A DNA stretch of 64,000 nucleotides, taken from NCBI RefSeq assembly GCF_022662575.1, contig NZ_JALBFU010000003.1, forward strand, positions 186,879 through 250,878. Reading direction: 5' to 3'. The notes below the pieces were generated by a model. That model saw only the letters and a list, made by a program, of their open reading frames with translations. It was not told the origin of the DNA and searched no databases. Made by a program: the position numbers and the translations under genes. Positions 7,488-16,972 of the stretch are shown one piece after another. Each line of letters begins with the position of its first letter. Position 1 is the stretch's first letter. The DNA is from Luteimonas aquatica. Lineage in GTDB: Bacteria > Pseudomonadota > Gammaproteobacteria > Xanthomonadales > Xanthomonadaceae.

Positions 7488-10400
7488 TCAGCCGCGCGGC
7501 CGCGACAGCGCGGCGTCGATCGCCTCGGCCAGCATGCCGCCGGTCACCGGCTTGCGCAGGAAATCGTCGAAGCCGGCCGCGCGCGCCGCCGGCTCGGCGT
7601 CGGCGTCGGCGCGCGCGGTCACCGCGATCATCGGCTGCGCGAAGCCCTGCGCGCGCAGTTGCTGCGCCAGCGCCAGGCCATCGATGCCCGGCAGGTCCAG
7701 ATCGAGCAGGGCCAGATCGAAACGCCGGCTGGCGACCTCGGTCAGCGCCGCCAGGCCGTGCGCGACATGCACCACGCGGTGCCCCTGTGCGCGCAGCAGC
7801 TCGGCCATCACCTGGGCGATGGTCGGATCGTCCTCCACCAGCAGCAGGTCGCAGCGCTCGCAGGTGCGCTCGCCCTCGCCCGCCGGCGCCTGCCCGCTGG
7901 GCGCGGCCGGCGCGGCCACCGCCGCCAGCGGCAGCTCGACGGCGAAGCGCGTGCCCTGCCCGAGCGTGCTCTCCACCTCGATCCCGCCGCCCATCGCCGC
8001 CGCGAGTTCCTGGCAGATCGCCAGCCCCAGGCCGCTGCCGCCGTAGCGCGAGGCGGTGCGCACGCCCTCGGCCTGCTCGAAGCGGCGGAACAGGCGGCCG
8101 CGCTGTTCCTCGCTCATGCCAGGCCCGGTGTCGCTGACCACGAAGCGCACGCCCTGCGCGGTGGTTTCCGCGCGCAGGGCGACCTCGCCGCGCTCGGTGA
8201 ACTTGATCGCGTTGCCGAGCAGGTTGAGCAGGATCTGCCGCAGCCTGCCCGAGTCGCCCCGCACCCAGGCCGGCACGTCCGGCGCGATGGCGGTGTGGAA
8301 AGCGAGTCCGCGCTGGCGCGCCATCGGCGCCATCAGCCCGATCACGTCCTCCAGCATCGCGCGCAGCTCGACCGGCTGCGGATCCAGATCGAGCCTGCCG
8401 GCCTCGATGCGCGCCAGGTCGAGCGCGTCGTTGACCAGGCGCATGAGGTGGTCGCCGGCGCGGCGGATCGATTCGGTATAGCCGCGCTGGCGCGCGTCCA
8501 GGTCGGTGGCCAGCAGCAGTTCGCTCATGCCGAGCACGCCGGTCATCGGCGTGCGCACCTCGTGCCCGAGCGTGGCCAGGAAGCGCGTCTTGGCCTCGGA
8601 GGCCTGCTCGGCCAGCTCGCGCTTCTTCTGGTGCAGCTGCCAGTCGCTCCTGCGCCGCAGCCGCCGCTGGTACAGCCGCGCGAGGATCCAGAACGCGAGC
8701 AGCAGCGCGAGGCCGTAGGCCAGGTAGGCCCACGAGGTGCGCCACCACGGATAGGGCACGTCGAGGGCGAAGCTGCGCGGGCGCGACCAGATGCCGTCCG
8801 CCCCCGCCGCCTGCACCAGCAGGCGGTACTGCCCGGGCTCCAGGTGCGAGAACACGCGCTCGCCGTTGCCCGGCTGCAGGATCCAGTCCGGATCGTAGCC
8901 GTCCAGCTTGAAGCGGTAGACGTGGGAACGCGGATCGACGAACGACAGCAGGCGCGCCACGATGCGCAGGTCGCGGTCGTCGGGCAGCAGCTCGATCAGG
9001 CTGGAGGCCGGATCCAGCGGCCACTCGTCCTCCTCGCGGCGCACGCTCACGCTTTCCAGCGACAGCCGCGGCGGGTCGGTCTTGGGCATCGGCATGCGGG
9101 TGTCGAACAGCGCGAGGCCGTTGTTGGCGAGCACGGCCGCGGTCGAATCCGCGCCGGGCTGCATGATGGTCAGCATCAGGTTGGGATCCGACAGGCCGCT
9201 CTCGGTCCCGAACGCGCGCATGCTGGCGTGCTCGGGCGAATACAGCCACAGGCCTCGCGCGCTGGCCAGCCAGGCGGTGCCCCTGTCGCTGACCAGCAGA
9301 TCGCCGACTTCCGCATCCGGCAGTCCGTCGGCATGGCTGAAGCGATGCTCGAGCTGGAGCTTGCCCTCGCGTACGCGGAAATTCTCCACCGCGCCGGTAC
9401 GCACCACCCACATGCGGTCGGGCGCGCCGAAGCGGAACACGCGGATGCCGGGCAGATTGCCGCCCTGCACCGGCACGAAACGGCCGTTCTCGCGGCGATA
9501 GATGCCGCTGGAATCGGCGAACCACAGCGCGCCGTCCGAGGTCTGGGCGAAGCTCGTCTCGATCACGCCCTGGCTGCCGATGCGCTGCTCCAGCTCCCCG
9601 GAGGGGATCGGCTTGCCGTCGGGCGAATAGCGCCGGGTGGTGCCATCGGAGAACGACAGCCAGAGCGTGCCGTCCGCCTCCTGGAACAGATACCACAGCG
9701 AGCCGTCCGGTCTCGGGCCGGCGGCGGGCCAGGACGCGACCGATCGCCTGTCCGGGTCGTACACCGACAGGCCGCGCGTGTGGCAGACCCACAGCTTGCC
9801 GTCCTTGCGGTGATAGATCGAGTTGATGACGTCCACGCCGAGCTCGCGCCGGCTGGCGACGTGGCGCAGCTCCCGGCTGCCGCGTTCCAGGCGGTAGAGG
9901 TCGTAGATCGAGGCCACCCAGAAACCGCCTTCGCCGTCGGGGGCGAGGTCGCGCACGTCGAGCTTCTCCAGCGGAACGCCGCCGGCGAAGGTGATCGAGG
10001 CGAAGCGGTTCCAGCCCGGCGGCAAATAGATCAGCCCCTGCGAGGAGGTGGTGAACCAGATGCCGCCCTCGATGTCCTGGCGCATTTCCAGCACGCTGCT
10101 GGCACGGTCCCAGATGCCGTCGCCGAGATCGCCGGACAGCAGTTGCGTGCGCCCCGTGCCGTCGACGCGGTACAGGCCCTCGTCGGTGCCGATCCAGTAG
10201 CCGCCGTTGCGGTCGCGCAGCACCTGCGCATCGGTCGCGCCAGGCGGCAGCGTCCACGGCGACGGCCGCACCTCGTCGCCGCCGCCCAACCGGTACAGGC
10301 CGCGATCGCTGCCGATCCAGACCGTGCCGTTGGCTTCCTTCGACAGCGCGCCCACGCGCACGCCCGCCAGCAGGTCGGCGCCGACGCGCCTGAAGCTGCC

Positions 10401-11012
10401 GTTCTCGTAGCGCGCCAGGCCCTTGCTGGTGCCGACCAGCAGGCGGCCCTTCCCGTCCACCAGCAAGGCGGTGATCGCGCCTCCCGGCAGGCGCGCGCCC
10501 ACGCCCTGTCCGGTGCGGATGCGCTGCACGGCGCCGGACACGTCGACGCGCTGCAGGTCCCCGTTGGTGGTGCCGATCCACATCGCGCCGTCGGGCGTGG
10601 CGGCCATCGGCATGCCCTTGATGGCGCAGGCGCTGTCGGTGAAGGACAGGCTGGTGCGCATGAAGGTCTCGCGGTCGCGCCCCAGCCAGCTCAGGCTGTT
10701 GCAGGTCGCCACCCAGACCCGGTCGAAACCGTCCACCGTCACCGTCACCGTGCCGTTCTCCGGCAGCGAGCCGGTCTGGCTGATGCGGTGCCGCCACAGC
10801 TTGAAGTTGACGCCGTCGTAGCGGGCCAGGCCGTCGCCGGTGGCGATCCACAGATAGCCCTGGCGATCCAGGGCGATGCTCCAGGTCGGCCAGGGCAGGC
10901 CCTGCTCGGGCCCGAAGCGGCGGAAGCGCGGCGTCTCGGGCATCGCCGCCCACACCTGCCCGATCGTCGCCAGGACGAGCAGCAGCACACCGGTCGCAAC
11001 GCGCAACTTCAT
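7488..11012 (-). CDS. Hybrid sensor histidine kinase with beta-propeller periplasmic sensor
   Basis: A 1174-residue inner-membrane kinase. A signal peptide/anchor (M-K-L-R-V-A-T-G-V-L-L-L-V-L-A) is followed by about 650 residues of two-component propeller repeats (L-W-I-A-T-x-x-G-L-x-R-Y type) and a Y_Y_Y-type domain. A membrane segment (A-Y-L-A-Y-G-L-A-L-L-L-A-F-W-I-L) comes next, then a HisKA domain with H817 in L-G-H-E-V-R-T-P-M. The HATPase domain has N-A-I-K-F, D-T-G-P-G-M and G-G-S-G-L-G-L. A C-terminal receiver has phosphoacceptor D1104 and the conserved K in F-L-R-K-P-V. No DNA-binding domain is present, so a separate regulator must be the output. GAGGGGAA precedes the ATG at 11012. 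The ligand is unknown; this architecture often senses polysaccharide breakdown products. Confidence 0.93.
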   Translation of the reverse strand: MKLRVATGVLLLVLATIGQVWAAMPETPRFRRFGPEQGLPWPTWSIALDRQGYLWIATGDGLARYDGVNFKLWRHRISQTGSLPENGTVTVTVDGFDRVWVATCNSLSWLGRDRETFMRTSLSFTDSACAIKGMPMAATPDGAMWIGTTNGDLQRVDVSGAVQRIRTGQGVGARLPGGAITALLVDGKGRLLVGTSKGLARYENGSFRRVGADLLAGVRVGALSKEANGTVWIGSDRGLYRLGGGDEVRPSPWTLPPGATDAQVLRDRNGGYWIGTDEGLYRVDGTGRTQLLSGDLGDGIWDRASSVLEMRQDIEGGIWFTTSSQGLIYLPPGWNRFASITFAGGVPLEKLDVRDLAPDGEGGFWVASIYDLYRLERGSRELRHVASRRELGVDVINSIYHRKDGKLWVCHTRGLSVYDPDRRSVASWPAAGPRPDGSLWYLFQEADGTLWLSFSDGTTRRYSPDGKPIPSGELEQRIGSQGVIETSFAQTSDGALWFADSSGIYRRENGRFVPVQGGNLPGIRVFRFGAPDRMWVVRTGAVENFRVREGKLQLEHRFSHADGLPDAEVGDLLVSDRGTAWLASARGLWLYSPEHASMRAFGTESGLSDPNLMLTIMQPGADSTAAVLANNGLALFDTRMPMPKTDPPRLSLESVSVRREEDEWPLDPASSLIELLPDDRDLRIVARLLSFVDPRSHVYRFKLDGYDPDWILQPGNGERVFSHLEPGQYRLLVQAAGADGIWSRPRSFALDVPYPWWRTSWAYLAYGLALLLAFWILARLYQRRLRRRSDWQLHQKKRELAEQASEAKTRFLATLGHEVRTPMTGVLGMSELLLATDLDARQRGYTESIRRAGDHLMRLVNDALDLARIEAGRLDLDPQPVELRAMLEDVIGLMAPMARQRGLAFHTAIAPDVPAWVRGDSGRLRQILLNLLGNAIKFTERGEVALRAETTAQGVRFVVSDTGPGMSEEQRGRLFRRFEQAEGVRTASRYGGSGLGLAICQELAAAMGGGIEVESTLGQGTRFAVELPLAAVAAPAAPSGQAPAGEGERTCERCDLLLVEDDPTIAQVMAELLRAQGHRVVHVAHGLAALTEVASRRFDLALLDLDLPGIDGLALAQQLRAQGFAQPMIAVTARADADAEPAARAAGFDDFLRKPVTGGMLAEAIDAALSRPRG

Positions 11013-11275
11013 TCGTTCCCCTCGCCTGGCCGGGATCATGCCGGATCCGGAACGGAGGCCTGTCCGGCCGTCGGCCCTGCGCGCTGCGCGGCGTCCCTGT
11101 TCCGAATCCGGCATCCCCGGATCCGGCATCCTGTCGAAACGGCCATCCGCGCCACATGCTCGCAACACGGCGCTGCCGGCGCAACCGTCCATCGCCACCC
11201 GCGCCCACCGGCGCCGGCGCGTTCATGCCGCACGCACTAGACTCGGACGCTCGTCCACTTCATCAGGCATTCACC

Positions 11276-12025
11276 ATGCGCCGACGCCTGCCCGGCACGC
11301 ACTGCCTGCTCGTCCTGCTGGCGCTCGGCGGCCTGCGCGCGGCCGGCGCGGCGGAGGCCCAGGCCCCGCATTACCGCCTGGATCCCGTGCATACCCGCGT
11401 CATGTTCGCCATTTCCCATGCCGGTTTCTCCAATGCGATCGGCACCGTCTCGGGCAGCAGCGGCACCCTGGCCTTCGACCCGGACGACTGGCGCGGCGCA
11501 AAACTCGAAGTCAGCGTTCCATTGGACCGGGTCGATCTGGGCGACGAAAAATGGAACCGTGCAGCCCTTGCCTCGAACCTGCTGGACGCCAGGGCGCATC
11601 CGCGGGCGACGTTCGTCTCCACCCGGATCGAACCGAAAGCCGCCGATGCCGCCTCTGTCTGTGGCAACCTGCAGTTGCGCGGCGTCACCCGGGAGGTCTG
11701 TCTGGACGTGAAGCTCAACGCCCTGAAGCGGCACCCGCTGCCGCCGTTCCGCCGTACCGTCGGCTTCTCGGCGACGGCGACGCTCAGCCGCAAGGCGTTC
11801 GGCATCGACGCCTGGCCGAACGTGATCGGCGACACGGTCGAGCTGCGGATCGAGGCCGAGGCTACGCGCAGCCGCGGCGCGCGGCTGGGCGCGATCGATG
11901 CCACCGACGACGCCGGCGCCGCCGACGATGCGCCTGACAGCGCGCCCGACGGCGCCTCCCCCACCGAACGCACCGACCCGCCACCGATGCAGGACAGCGA
12001 CACGCCGCCGGAACCGACACCATGA
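11276..12025 (+). CDS. YceI family periplasmic protein (first copy)
   Basis: A 249-residue secreted lipocalin-like protein. Signal peptide residues ~1-26 end in G-A-A-E-A; the YceI domain follows with Y-R-L-D-P-V-H-T-R-V-M-F-A-I-S-H and V-S-V-P-L-D-R-V-D-L-G-D-E-K-W-N. YceI proteins bind polyisoprenoid-like lipids in the periplasm. After the domain, residues ~213-249 are a low-complexity tail rich in Asp, Pro, Ala and Thr, absent from the second copy. The ATG at 11276 sits just before the signal peptide. The stop overlaps the cytochrome b561 start by 4 nt. Confidence 0.9.
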   Translation: MRRRLPGTHCLLVLLALGGLRAAGAAEAQAPHYRLDPVHTRVMFAISHAGFSNAIGTVSGSSGTLAFDPDDWRGAKLEVSVPLDRVDLGDEKWNRAALASNLLDARAHPRATFVSTRIEPKAADAASVCGNLQLRGVTREVCLDVKLNALKRHPLPPFRRTVGFSATATLSRKAFGIDAWPNVIGDTVELRIEAEATRSRGARLGAIDATDDAGAADDAPDSAPDGASPTERTDPPPMQDSDTPPEPTP

Positions 12026-12621
12026 CGCTCAAGAATCCTCCCGACCGCTGGGGCCCGGTCAGCCAGGCGCTGCACTGGCTGATCGTGCTGCTGATCCTCG
12101 CCCTGGCCGTCGTCGGCCTGACCATGGGCGACCTGCCGAAGACGCCCAAGTACTTCTGGGTGTTCACGCTGCACAAGTCGCTCGGCATCACCGTGCTGGC
12201 GCTGGTGCTGGCGCGCCTGGCCTGGCGTCTGTACGCCGGCGCGCCGCGGCCGGTCGCCGGCACGCCGCCGTGGCAGGCGCGCGTCGCCTCGCTCGCCCAC
12301 TGGGTCCTGTACGCGCTGATCCTGGCCATGCCGATCTCCGGCTGGCTGTACGACTCCTCCAGCGGACTGCGGCCGTTCAAGCTGTTCGGGCTGGTCACCA
12401 TGCCCAAGCTGTCGCCGCCGAACGAATCGCTGCGCGCGCTGTCTCACGATGCGCACGCCTGGCTGTTCTGGGTGCTGGTCGCGCTGGTCGCCCTGCACGC
12501 GGGCGCGGCCTTCTACCACCACCTGTTCCAGAGAGACGACACCCTGGCGCGGATGCTGCCGCGCGGCCTGCTCAAGCCCTCCCCGCAACCCCTTCCCCAG
12601 GAACCCGATCATGTCCCGTAA
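12022..12621 (+). CDS. Cytochrome b561 family inner-membrane protein
   Basis: A 199-residue four-helix membrane cytochrome. The N-terminal D-R-W-G-P-V-S-Q-A-L-H-W-L-I-V and the later L-H-K-S-L-G-I-T-V-L, S-L-A-H-W-V-L-Y-A and A-L-V-A-L-H-A-G-A-A-F-Y-H-H segments supply the histidines that hold two b haems. It probably passes electrons between the quinone pool and a periplasmic partner. It is coupled by overlaps to the YceI genes on both sides (4 nt upstream, 11 nt downstream), which fits the frequent YceI/b561 partnership. Confidence 0.93.
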   Translation: MTLKNPPDRWGPVSQALHWLIVLLILALAVVGLTMGDLPKTPKYFWVFTLHKSLGITVLALVLARLAWRLYAGAPRPVAGTPPWQARVASLAHWVLYALILAMPISGWLYDSSSGLRPFKLFGLVTMPKLSPPNESLRALSHDAHAWLFWVLVALVALHAGAAFYHHLFQRDDTLARMLPRGLLKPSPQPLPQEPDHVP

Positions 12622-13177
12622 CTTCCAGACGCCCCTGGCCGTGGCCACCACCCTGGTCGCGATGATGTCCGCGCCGGCGCGCGCGGCCGACTACGTGCAG
12701 GCGCCCGGCTCCACGCTCGCCTTCGCCAGCAAGTACGACGGCGAGGTGTTCAGCGGCACCTTCCCCGGCTTCGCCACCAAGCTCAGCTTCGACCCGGCCA
12801 ACCTGGCCGCGGCCAAGCTCGACGTGACCATTCCCCTGGCCGGCGCCAAGTCCGGCAACAACGACCGCGACAGCACCCTGCAGGGCGCCGACTTCTTCAA
12901 CGTCGCCAAGTTCGCGCAGGCCCGCTACAGCGCCAGCAAGTTCCGCAGCCTCGGCGGCAACCAGTACGCCGCCGACGGCACCTTGAACCTGCGCGGCGTG
13001 AGCAAGCCGGTCACCCTCACCTTCACCTGGACGCCCGGCGACAAGCCCGCGCTCAGCGGCAAGGCCGTGGTCAAGCGCCTGGACTTCGGCGTGGGCGGCG
13101 GCGACTGGGCCGATACCGCCACCATTCCCAACGAGGTGGCGATCAGCACCAAGGTGCTGTTCACGCCGGCCAAGTGA
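12611..13177 (+). CDS. YceI family periplasmic protein (second copy)
   Basis: A 188-residue YceI protein with a signal peptide ending A-R-A-A (~residue 26), then the domain: [31 protein letters not shown] and [14 protein letters not shown]. Unlike the first copy it ends with the domain. The ATG at 12611 overlaps the end of the cytochrome gene. A polyisoprenoid or quinone-like ligand is known for the fold, inferred here. Confidence 0.92.
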   Translation: MSRNFQTPLAVATTLVAMMSAPARAADYVQAPGSTLAFASKYDGEVFSGTFPGFATKLSFDPANLAAAKLDVTIPLAGAKSGNNDRDSTLQGADFFNVAKFAQARYSASKFRSLGGNQYAADGTLNLRGVSKPVTLTFTWTPGDKPALSGKAVVKRLDFGVGGGDWADTATIPNEVAISTKVLFTPAK

Positions 13178-13217
13178 ACCGGCGCGCGGGACGGAGCGCC
13201 GGCCGCTCCGTCCGCGC

Positions 13218-13451
13218 TCAGCCGGCGGCGGCGAGGAACTCGCGCAGCCGGCCAGCGTCGAACGGCCAGTCCAGCTCCCGGTCGCCGTCCGTTTCCCGCA
13301 GCACCGGCACGCGCGTCCCGTAGCGCGCCTCCAGCCCGGCGTCGCCGTCGATGAACACGCTCTCGAACTCCGGCGCCCGCGCGCCGGCCAGCACCTCCAG
13401 CGCCAGGTCGCACAGGTGGCAGTCGTCGCGCTGATACAGGACCAGGGGCAT
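13218..13451 (-). CDS. Glutaredoxin-like small thiol protein
   Basis: A 77-residue protein starting [15 protein letters not shown] with a redox C-x-x-C (residues 11 and 14), then a thioredoxin-like beta strand and the cis-proline segment R-V-P-V-L-R. It matches the small glutaredoxin/DUF836 group in length and layout. It converges on the YceI operon and is divergent from sdaA. The redox partner is unknown. Confidence 0.87.
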   Translation of the reverse strand: MPLVLYQRDDCHLCDLALEVLAGARAPEFESVFIDGDAGLEARYGTRVPVLRETDGDRELDWPFDAGRLREFLAAAG

Positions 13452-13521
13452 GCGTATGTTCGGTGGCGGAGGAAAGATGCGGCTCGGCGCGATGGAACGC
13501 CGCGCGCCGGACGCGTCGGAT

Positions 13522-13527
13522 TAGAAT
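13522..13527 (+). promoter_or_regulatory. -10 element abutting sdaA
   Basis: TAGAAT ends 5 nt before the sdaA ATG at 13533, with no Shine-Dalgarno; a leaderless mRNA is likely. The same hexamer occupies the same place before the GlxA-type and LysR genes. Confidence 0.5.
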
Positions 13528-13532
13528 ATGCC

Positions 13533-14915
13533 ATGGCCGTCAGCACCTTCGACCTCTACAAGATCGGCATCGGGCCGAGTTCCTCGCACACCGTCGGGCC
13601 GATGCGCGCCGCCGCGCGCTTCGTCGAGCGCTGGCTGGCCGAGCCGGGCCGCCTGCAGGACGTCACCCGCGTGCGCGCCGAGGTCTTCGGCTCGCTCGCC
13701 CTCACCGGCCGCGGCCACGGCACCGACAAGGCGGTGCTGATGGGCCTGGAAGGCCACCTGCCGAACGAGATCGACCCGGACATCATCCCCGACGCGCTCG
13801 AGCGCATCCGCGGCCAGAAGCGCATCCAGCTCGCCGGCACGCATGCGGTGGCCTTCGACGAGAAGCGCGACCTGGTGATGAACAAGCGCCAGAAGCTGCC
13901 CTACCACACCAACGGCATGCGCTTCTCCGCCTTCGACGCCAACGACGAGCTGATCGCCACGCGCGACTACTACTCCGTCGGCGGCGGCTTCGTCGTCAAC
14001 CAGGACGAGGCGGCCGAGGACCGCATCGTCGCCGACACCACGCCGCTGCCGCATCCCTTCTCCACCGGCGAGGAACTGCTCAGGCAGGCGCGCGAGAGCG
14101 GTCTGGGCATCGCGCAAATGATGTTCGAGAACGAGAAGTCCTGGCGCTCGGAAGCCGAGATCGTGGCCGGCCTGCGCGAGCTGTGGGCGGCGATGCAGAG
14201 CTGCGTGGCGCGCGGCACCCGCCAGACCGGCACCCTGCCCGGCGGCCTGCACGTCTCGCGGCGCGCCCCGACGCTGCACGCCGAGCTGTCGGCGCGCCCG
14301 GAAGCGGCGATGCGCGATCCGCTCACCGTGCTCGACTGGGTCAACCTCTACGCCCTGGCGGTGAACGAGGAGAACGCCGCCGGCGGCCGCGTCGTCACCG
14401 CGCCCACCAACGGCGCGGCCGGCATCCTGCCCGCGGTGCTGCACTACTACGACCGCTTCTGCCCGGGCGCCAGCGAGAAGGGCGTGTTCGACTTCCTGCT
14501 CACCGCCGCCGCGGTGGGCATCCTCTACAAGGAGAACGCCTCGATCAGCGGCGCCGAGGTCGGCTGCCAGGGCGAGGTGGGCGTGGCCTGCTCGATGGCC
14601 GCCGCCGGCCTCACCGCCGCGCTGGGCGGCACGTCGAGCCAGATCGAGAACGCCGCCGAGATCGGCATGGAACACAACCTCGGCCTGACCTGCGATCCGA
14701 TCGGCGGCCTGGTGCAGATCCCCTGCATCGAGCGCAACGCGATGGGCGCGGTGAAGGCGATCAACGCCTCGCGCATGGCGCTGCGCGGCGACGGCAAGCA
14801 CAAGGTCAGCCTGGACAAGGTCATCAAGACCATGCGCGACACCGGCCGCGACATGCAGGACAAGTACAAGGAAACCAGCCGCGGCGGCCTGGCGGTGAAC
14901 GTCATCGAGTGCTGA
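13533..14915 (+). CDS. sdaA: L-serine ammonia-lyase, iron-sulfur type
   Basis: A 460-residue single-chain L-serine deaminase that converts serine to pyruvate and ammonia. The N-terminal beta domain has [21 protein letters not shown]. The C-terminal alpha domain has [15 protein letters not shown] and the cluster cysteines in [14 protein letters not shown] and [13 protein letters not shown]. Length is as usual for SdaA. The ATG at 13533 matches the family N-terminus. Confidence 0.97.
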   Translation: MAVSTFDLYKIGIGPSSSHTVGPMRAAARFVERWLAEPGRLQDVTRVRAEVFGSLALTGRGHGTDKAVLMGLEGHLPNEIDPDIIPDALERIRGQKRIQLAGTHAVAFDEKRDLVMNKRQKLPYHTNGMRFSAFDANDELIATRDYYSVGGGFVVNQDEAAEDRIVADTTPLPHPFSTGEELLRQARESGLGIAQMMFENEKSWRSEAEIVAGLRELWAAMQSCVARGTRQTGTLPGGLHVSRRAPTLHAELSARPEAAMRDPLTVLDWVNLYALAVNEENAAGGRVVTAPTNGAAGILPAVLHYYDRFCPGASEKGVFDFLLTAAAVGILYKENASISGAEVGCQGEVGVACSMAAAGLTAALGGTSSQIENAAEIGMEHNLGLTCDPIGGLVQIPCIERNAMGAVKAINASRMALRGDGKHKVSLDKVIKTMRDTGRDMQDKYKETSRGGLAVNVIEC

Positions 14916-15054
14916 GGCGGCGTGCACGCCTTGCACGATCGCCTGCACTCCATGCCATCCAACGGCAACCCCGATCGGGCCATCCGCGCACTGATCCTGC
15001 CGGACATGGACGACAGCGGCGCGCTGCTGCGGGATTCGCCGCCGCGCCCGCTCC

Positions 15055-15429
15055 TCAATGCGTCAGGTAATAGAGCAGCTTGCCGATTTCGTGCCCGGCA
15101 CCATAGGTGACGCAGACCGCCGCGAGCACGCACAGCACCAGCAGGAGCTTCGAGCTGTCCAGGCCGGGCCGCTGCGCGGCGGGCAAGGCGGCGACTGTCG
15201 CGGTCGCGGCCGGGGGCGAAGCAGCCTCGCCCCGCGCCTCCGCGACCAGGCGCGCCGGCTCGATGCCGAAGGCGGCCGCCAGCGCCAGCCGCGATTCGTG
15301 CGAGGCCTTGCCCTCGGCCTCCAGCCGCTGGATGGTGCGCGCGCTCAGTCCCGAGACCATGGCCAGGTGCTCCTGCGACCAGGCGCGTTCCTCGCGCAGG
15401 CGCTTGATCAGCGCGGTATCGACGTTCAT
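15055..15429 (-). CDS. Membrane-anchored XRE-type regulator
   Basis: A 124-residue protein. Residues ~5-60 are a Cro/C1-type helix-turn-helix (I-K-R-L-R-E-E-R-A-W-S-Q-E-H-L-A-M-V-S-G-L-S-A-R-T-I-Q-R-L-E), followed by an Ala/Pro linker. A C-terminal membrane helix (S-K-L-L-L-V-L-C-V-L-A-A-V-C-V-T-Y-G) lies near residues 93-110. An HTH domain with a tail anchor suggests a regulator held at the inner membrane. It is divergent from the MFS exporter 228 bp away, which it might control. Confidence 0.83.
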   Translation of the reverse strand: MNVDTALIKRLREERAWSQEHLAMVSGLSARTIQRLEAEGKASHESRLALAAAFGIEPARLVAEARGEAASPPAATATVAALPAAQRPGLDSSKLLLVLCVLAAVCVTYGAGHEIGKLLYYLTH

Positions 15430-15657
15430 GTCCTGGATCAAGGTGATGGCTCCGCTTCGATGGTAAGAAGGCTGCGACCCTAAGTCCATGCGAGGGCGGC
15501 GGCCACGACAGCCGCACGACAAGGCCGCGACATCCGGCCGCAGCGCGTCCGCGCGTGCCGGCGCCGTGAAGGACCACCGCCATCGACGGAAATCTGCATC
15601 GCGCCGGCGCATACGTATTCGCCGTGCATGGAAGCGTTTTCCAGGTAACATGTTGCA

Positions 15658-16881
15658 ATGCAGCAAAACCCGCTCCTGCAACGTCCCCTGCTCTCGCTCT
15701 CGGCCGCCGCCTTCGGCATCGGCACGACCGAGTTCGTGATCATGGGCCTGCTGCCGGACGTGGCCACCGACCTGCACGTGAGCGCGCAGCAGGCCGGCAT
15801 GCTGGTGTCCGGCTACGCCCTGGGCGTGGCGGTGGGCGCGCCGATCCTGGCCATCCTCACCGCACGCTGGCCGCGCCGCGCCGCGCTGCTGGCGCTGATC
15901 TCGCTGTTCACCCTCGGCAACATCCTCTGCGCGCTGGCGCCGGGCTACAACACACTGATGGTGGCGCGGGTGATCACCGCCTTCTGCCATGCCGCCTTCT
16001 TCGGCATCGGCGCGGTGGTCGCCGCGCAGCTGGTGCCGCCCAACCGGCGCGCGCAGGCGGTGGCGATCATGTTCACCGGCCTGACCCTGGCCAACGTGCT
16101 CGGCGTGCCGTTCGGCACCGCGCTCGGGCAGTGGCTGGGCTGGCGCGCGACGTTCTGGGCGGTGGTGCTGATCGGCCTGGCCGCGCTCACCGCGTTGTGG
16201 CACTGGCTGCCGCGCACGATCCCGATGACCGCCTCCGGCGGACTGGTGCGCGAGTTCCGCAGCCTGGCGCGGCCGCAGGTGCAGCTGGCGCTGCTGATCA
16301 GCACGCTGTGCTCGGTGAGCCTGTTCAGCGTCTTCACCTACATCGCCTACATCCTGCGCGACGTCAGCGGCTGGCCGACCGGCGACCACAGCTGGATCCT
16401 GCTGATCTTCGGCGTCGGCATCACCGTCGGCGGCCTGCTCGGCGGCCGCCTGGCCGACTGGCGCCTGCTGCCGGCGATCGGCCTCTCGCTGGCCGCGGTG
16501 ATCGTGGTGCTGGTCCTGTTCGCCTGGACCAGCCGTATGGCCATCCCCACGCTGATCACGCTGTTCGTCTGGGGCGTGGCGACCTTCTCGGTCGGGCCGG
16601 GCACGCAGACGCGGGTGATCGACACCGCGCGCGAGGCGCCGAACGTGGCCTCGACCATCAACCAGGGCGCGTTCAACCTCGGCAACGCCACCGGCGCCTG
16701 GCTCGGCGGCCTGATGATCGGCGCCGGCGTCTCGCTCACGCGCCTGCCGCTGCTCGGCGCCGCGGTCGCGGCGCTTGCATTGATGGCGCTGCTGCTGTCG
16801 ATGTACCTGGAACGCCGCGAAACCCGCGCGGCGGCCAAGGCATGCGACACGCTCGCACAGGGCGAATGCGCCTCCGGTTGA
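15658..16881 (+). CDS. MFS efflux transporter, DHA1/AraJ-like
   Basis: A 407-residue, 12-helix exporter. Early A-F-G-I-G-T-T-E-F-V-I-M-G-L-L-P-D-V-A is the signature of the AraJ/YdhP/SotB group of the DHA1 family; the G-A-P-I-L-A-I-L-T-A-R-W-P-R-R and G-x-L-x-G-G-R-L-A-D-W motifs fall in loops 2-3 and 8-9. Members export arabinose-like sugars, purine ribonucleosides or drugs; the substrate here cannot be named. Start ATG 15658 begins M-Q-Q-N-P-L-L-Q-R. Confidence 0.9.
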   Translation: MQQNPLLQRPLLSLSAAAFGIGTTEFVIMGLLPDVATDLHVSAQQAGMLVSGYALGVAVGAPILAILTARWPRRAALLALISLFTLGNILCALAPGYNTLMVARVITAFCHAAFFGIGAVVAAQLVPPNRRAQAVAIMFTGLTLANVLGVPFGTALGQWLGWRATFWAVVLIGLAALTALWHWLPRTIPMTASGGLVREFRSLARPQVQLALLISTLCSVSLFSVFTYIAYILRDVSGWPTGDHSWILLIFGVGITVGGLLGGRLADWRLLPAIGLSLAAVIVVLVLFAWTSRMAIPTLITLFVWGVATFSVGPGTQTRVIDTAREAPNVASTINQGAFNLGNATGAWLGGLMIGAGVSLTRLPLLGAAVAALALMALLLSMYLERRETRAAAKACDTLAQGECASG

Positions 16882-16896
16882 CCGCGCTCCGGATTG

Positions 16897-16944
16897 CTCG
16901 CCCTGGTTGACCTCGCTCTTGGTTAACATCGCTCTTGGTTAACA
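16897..16944 (+). repeat. Three tandem 16-nt direct repeats upstream of a hydrolase gene
   Basis: The unit TCGCTCTTGGTTAACA occurs exactly twice (16913-16928 and 16929-16944) after a degenerate copy around 16897-16912. Each exact copy holds the palindrome GTTAAC. The array lies 28 nt before the hydrolase ATG, so it is a candidate operator or a slipped-strand variable tract in the promoter. Confidence 0.7.
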
Positions 16945-16972
16945 TCAGGCTCCCTTCCGCACGGAGCCCGCG

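Noticed and set aside
7438-11240. Open frames of about 1200 codons on both strands over the sensor kinase
   Set aside because: Only the frame 7488-11012 (minus) shows propeller, HisKA, HATPase and receiver motifs. The others are low-complexity shadows.
14922-15110. 62-codon frame between sdaA and the XRE gene
   Set aside because: No ribosome site, no family motif, and it runs into the end of the XRE gene on the other strand.
15430-16929. Long minus-strand frame fused upstream of the XRE gene
   Set aside because: It is antisense to the MFS transporter and has His/Gln/Arg-rich nonsense composition; the XRE protein starts cleanly at 15429.
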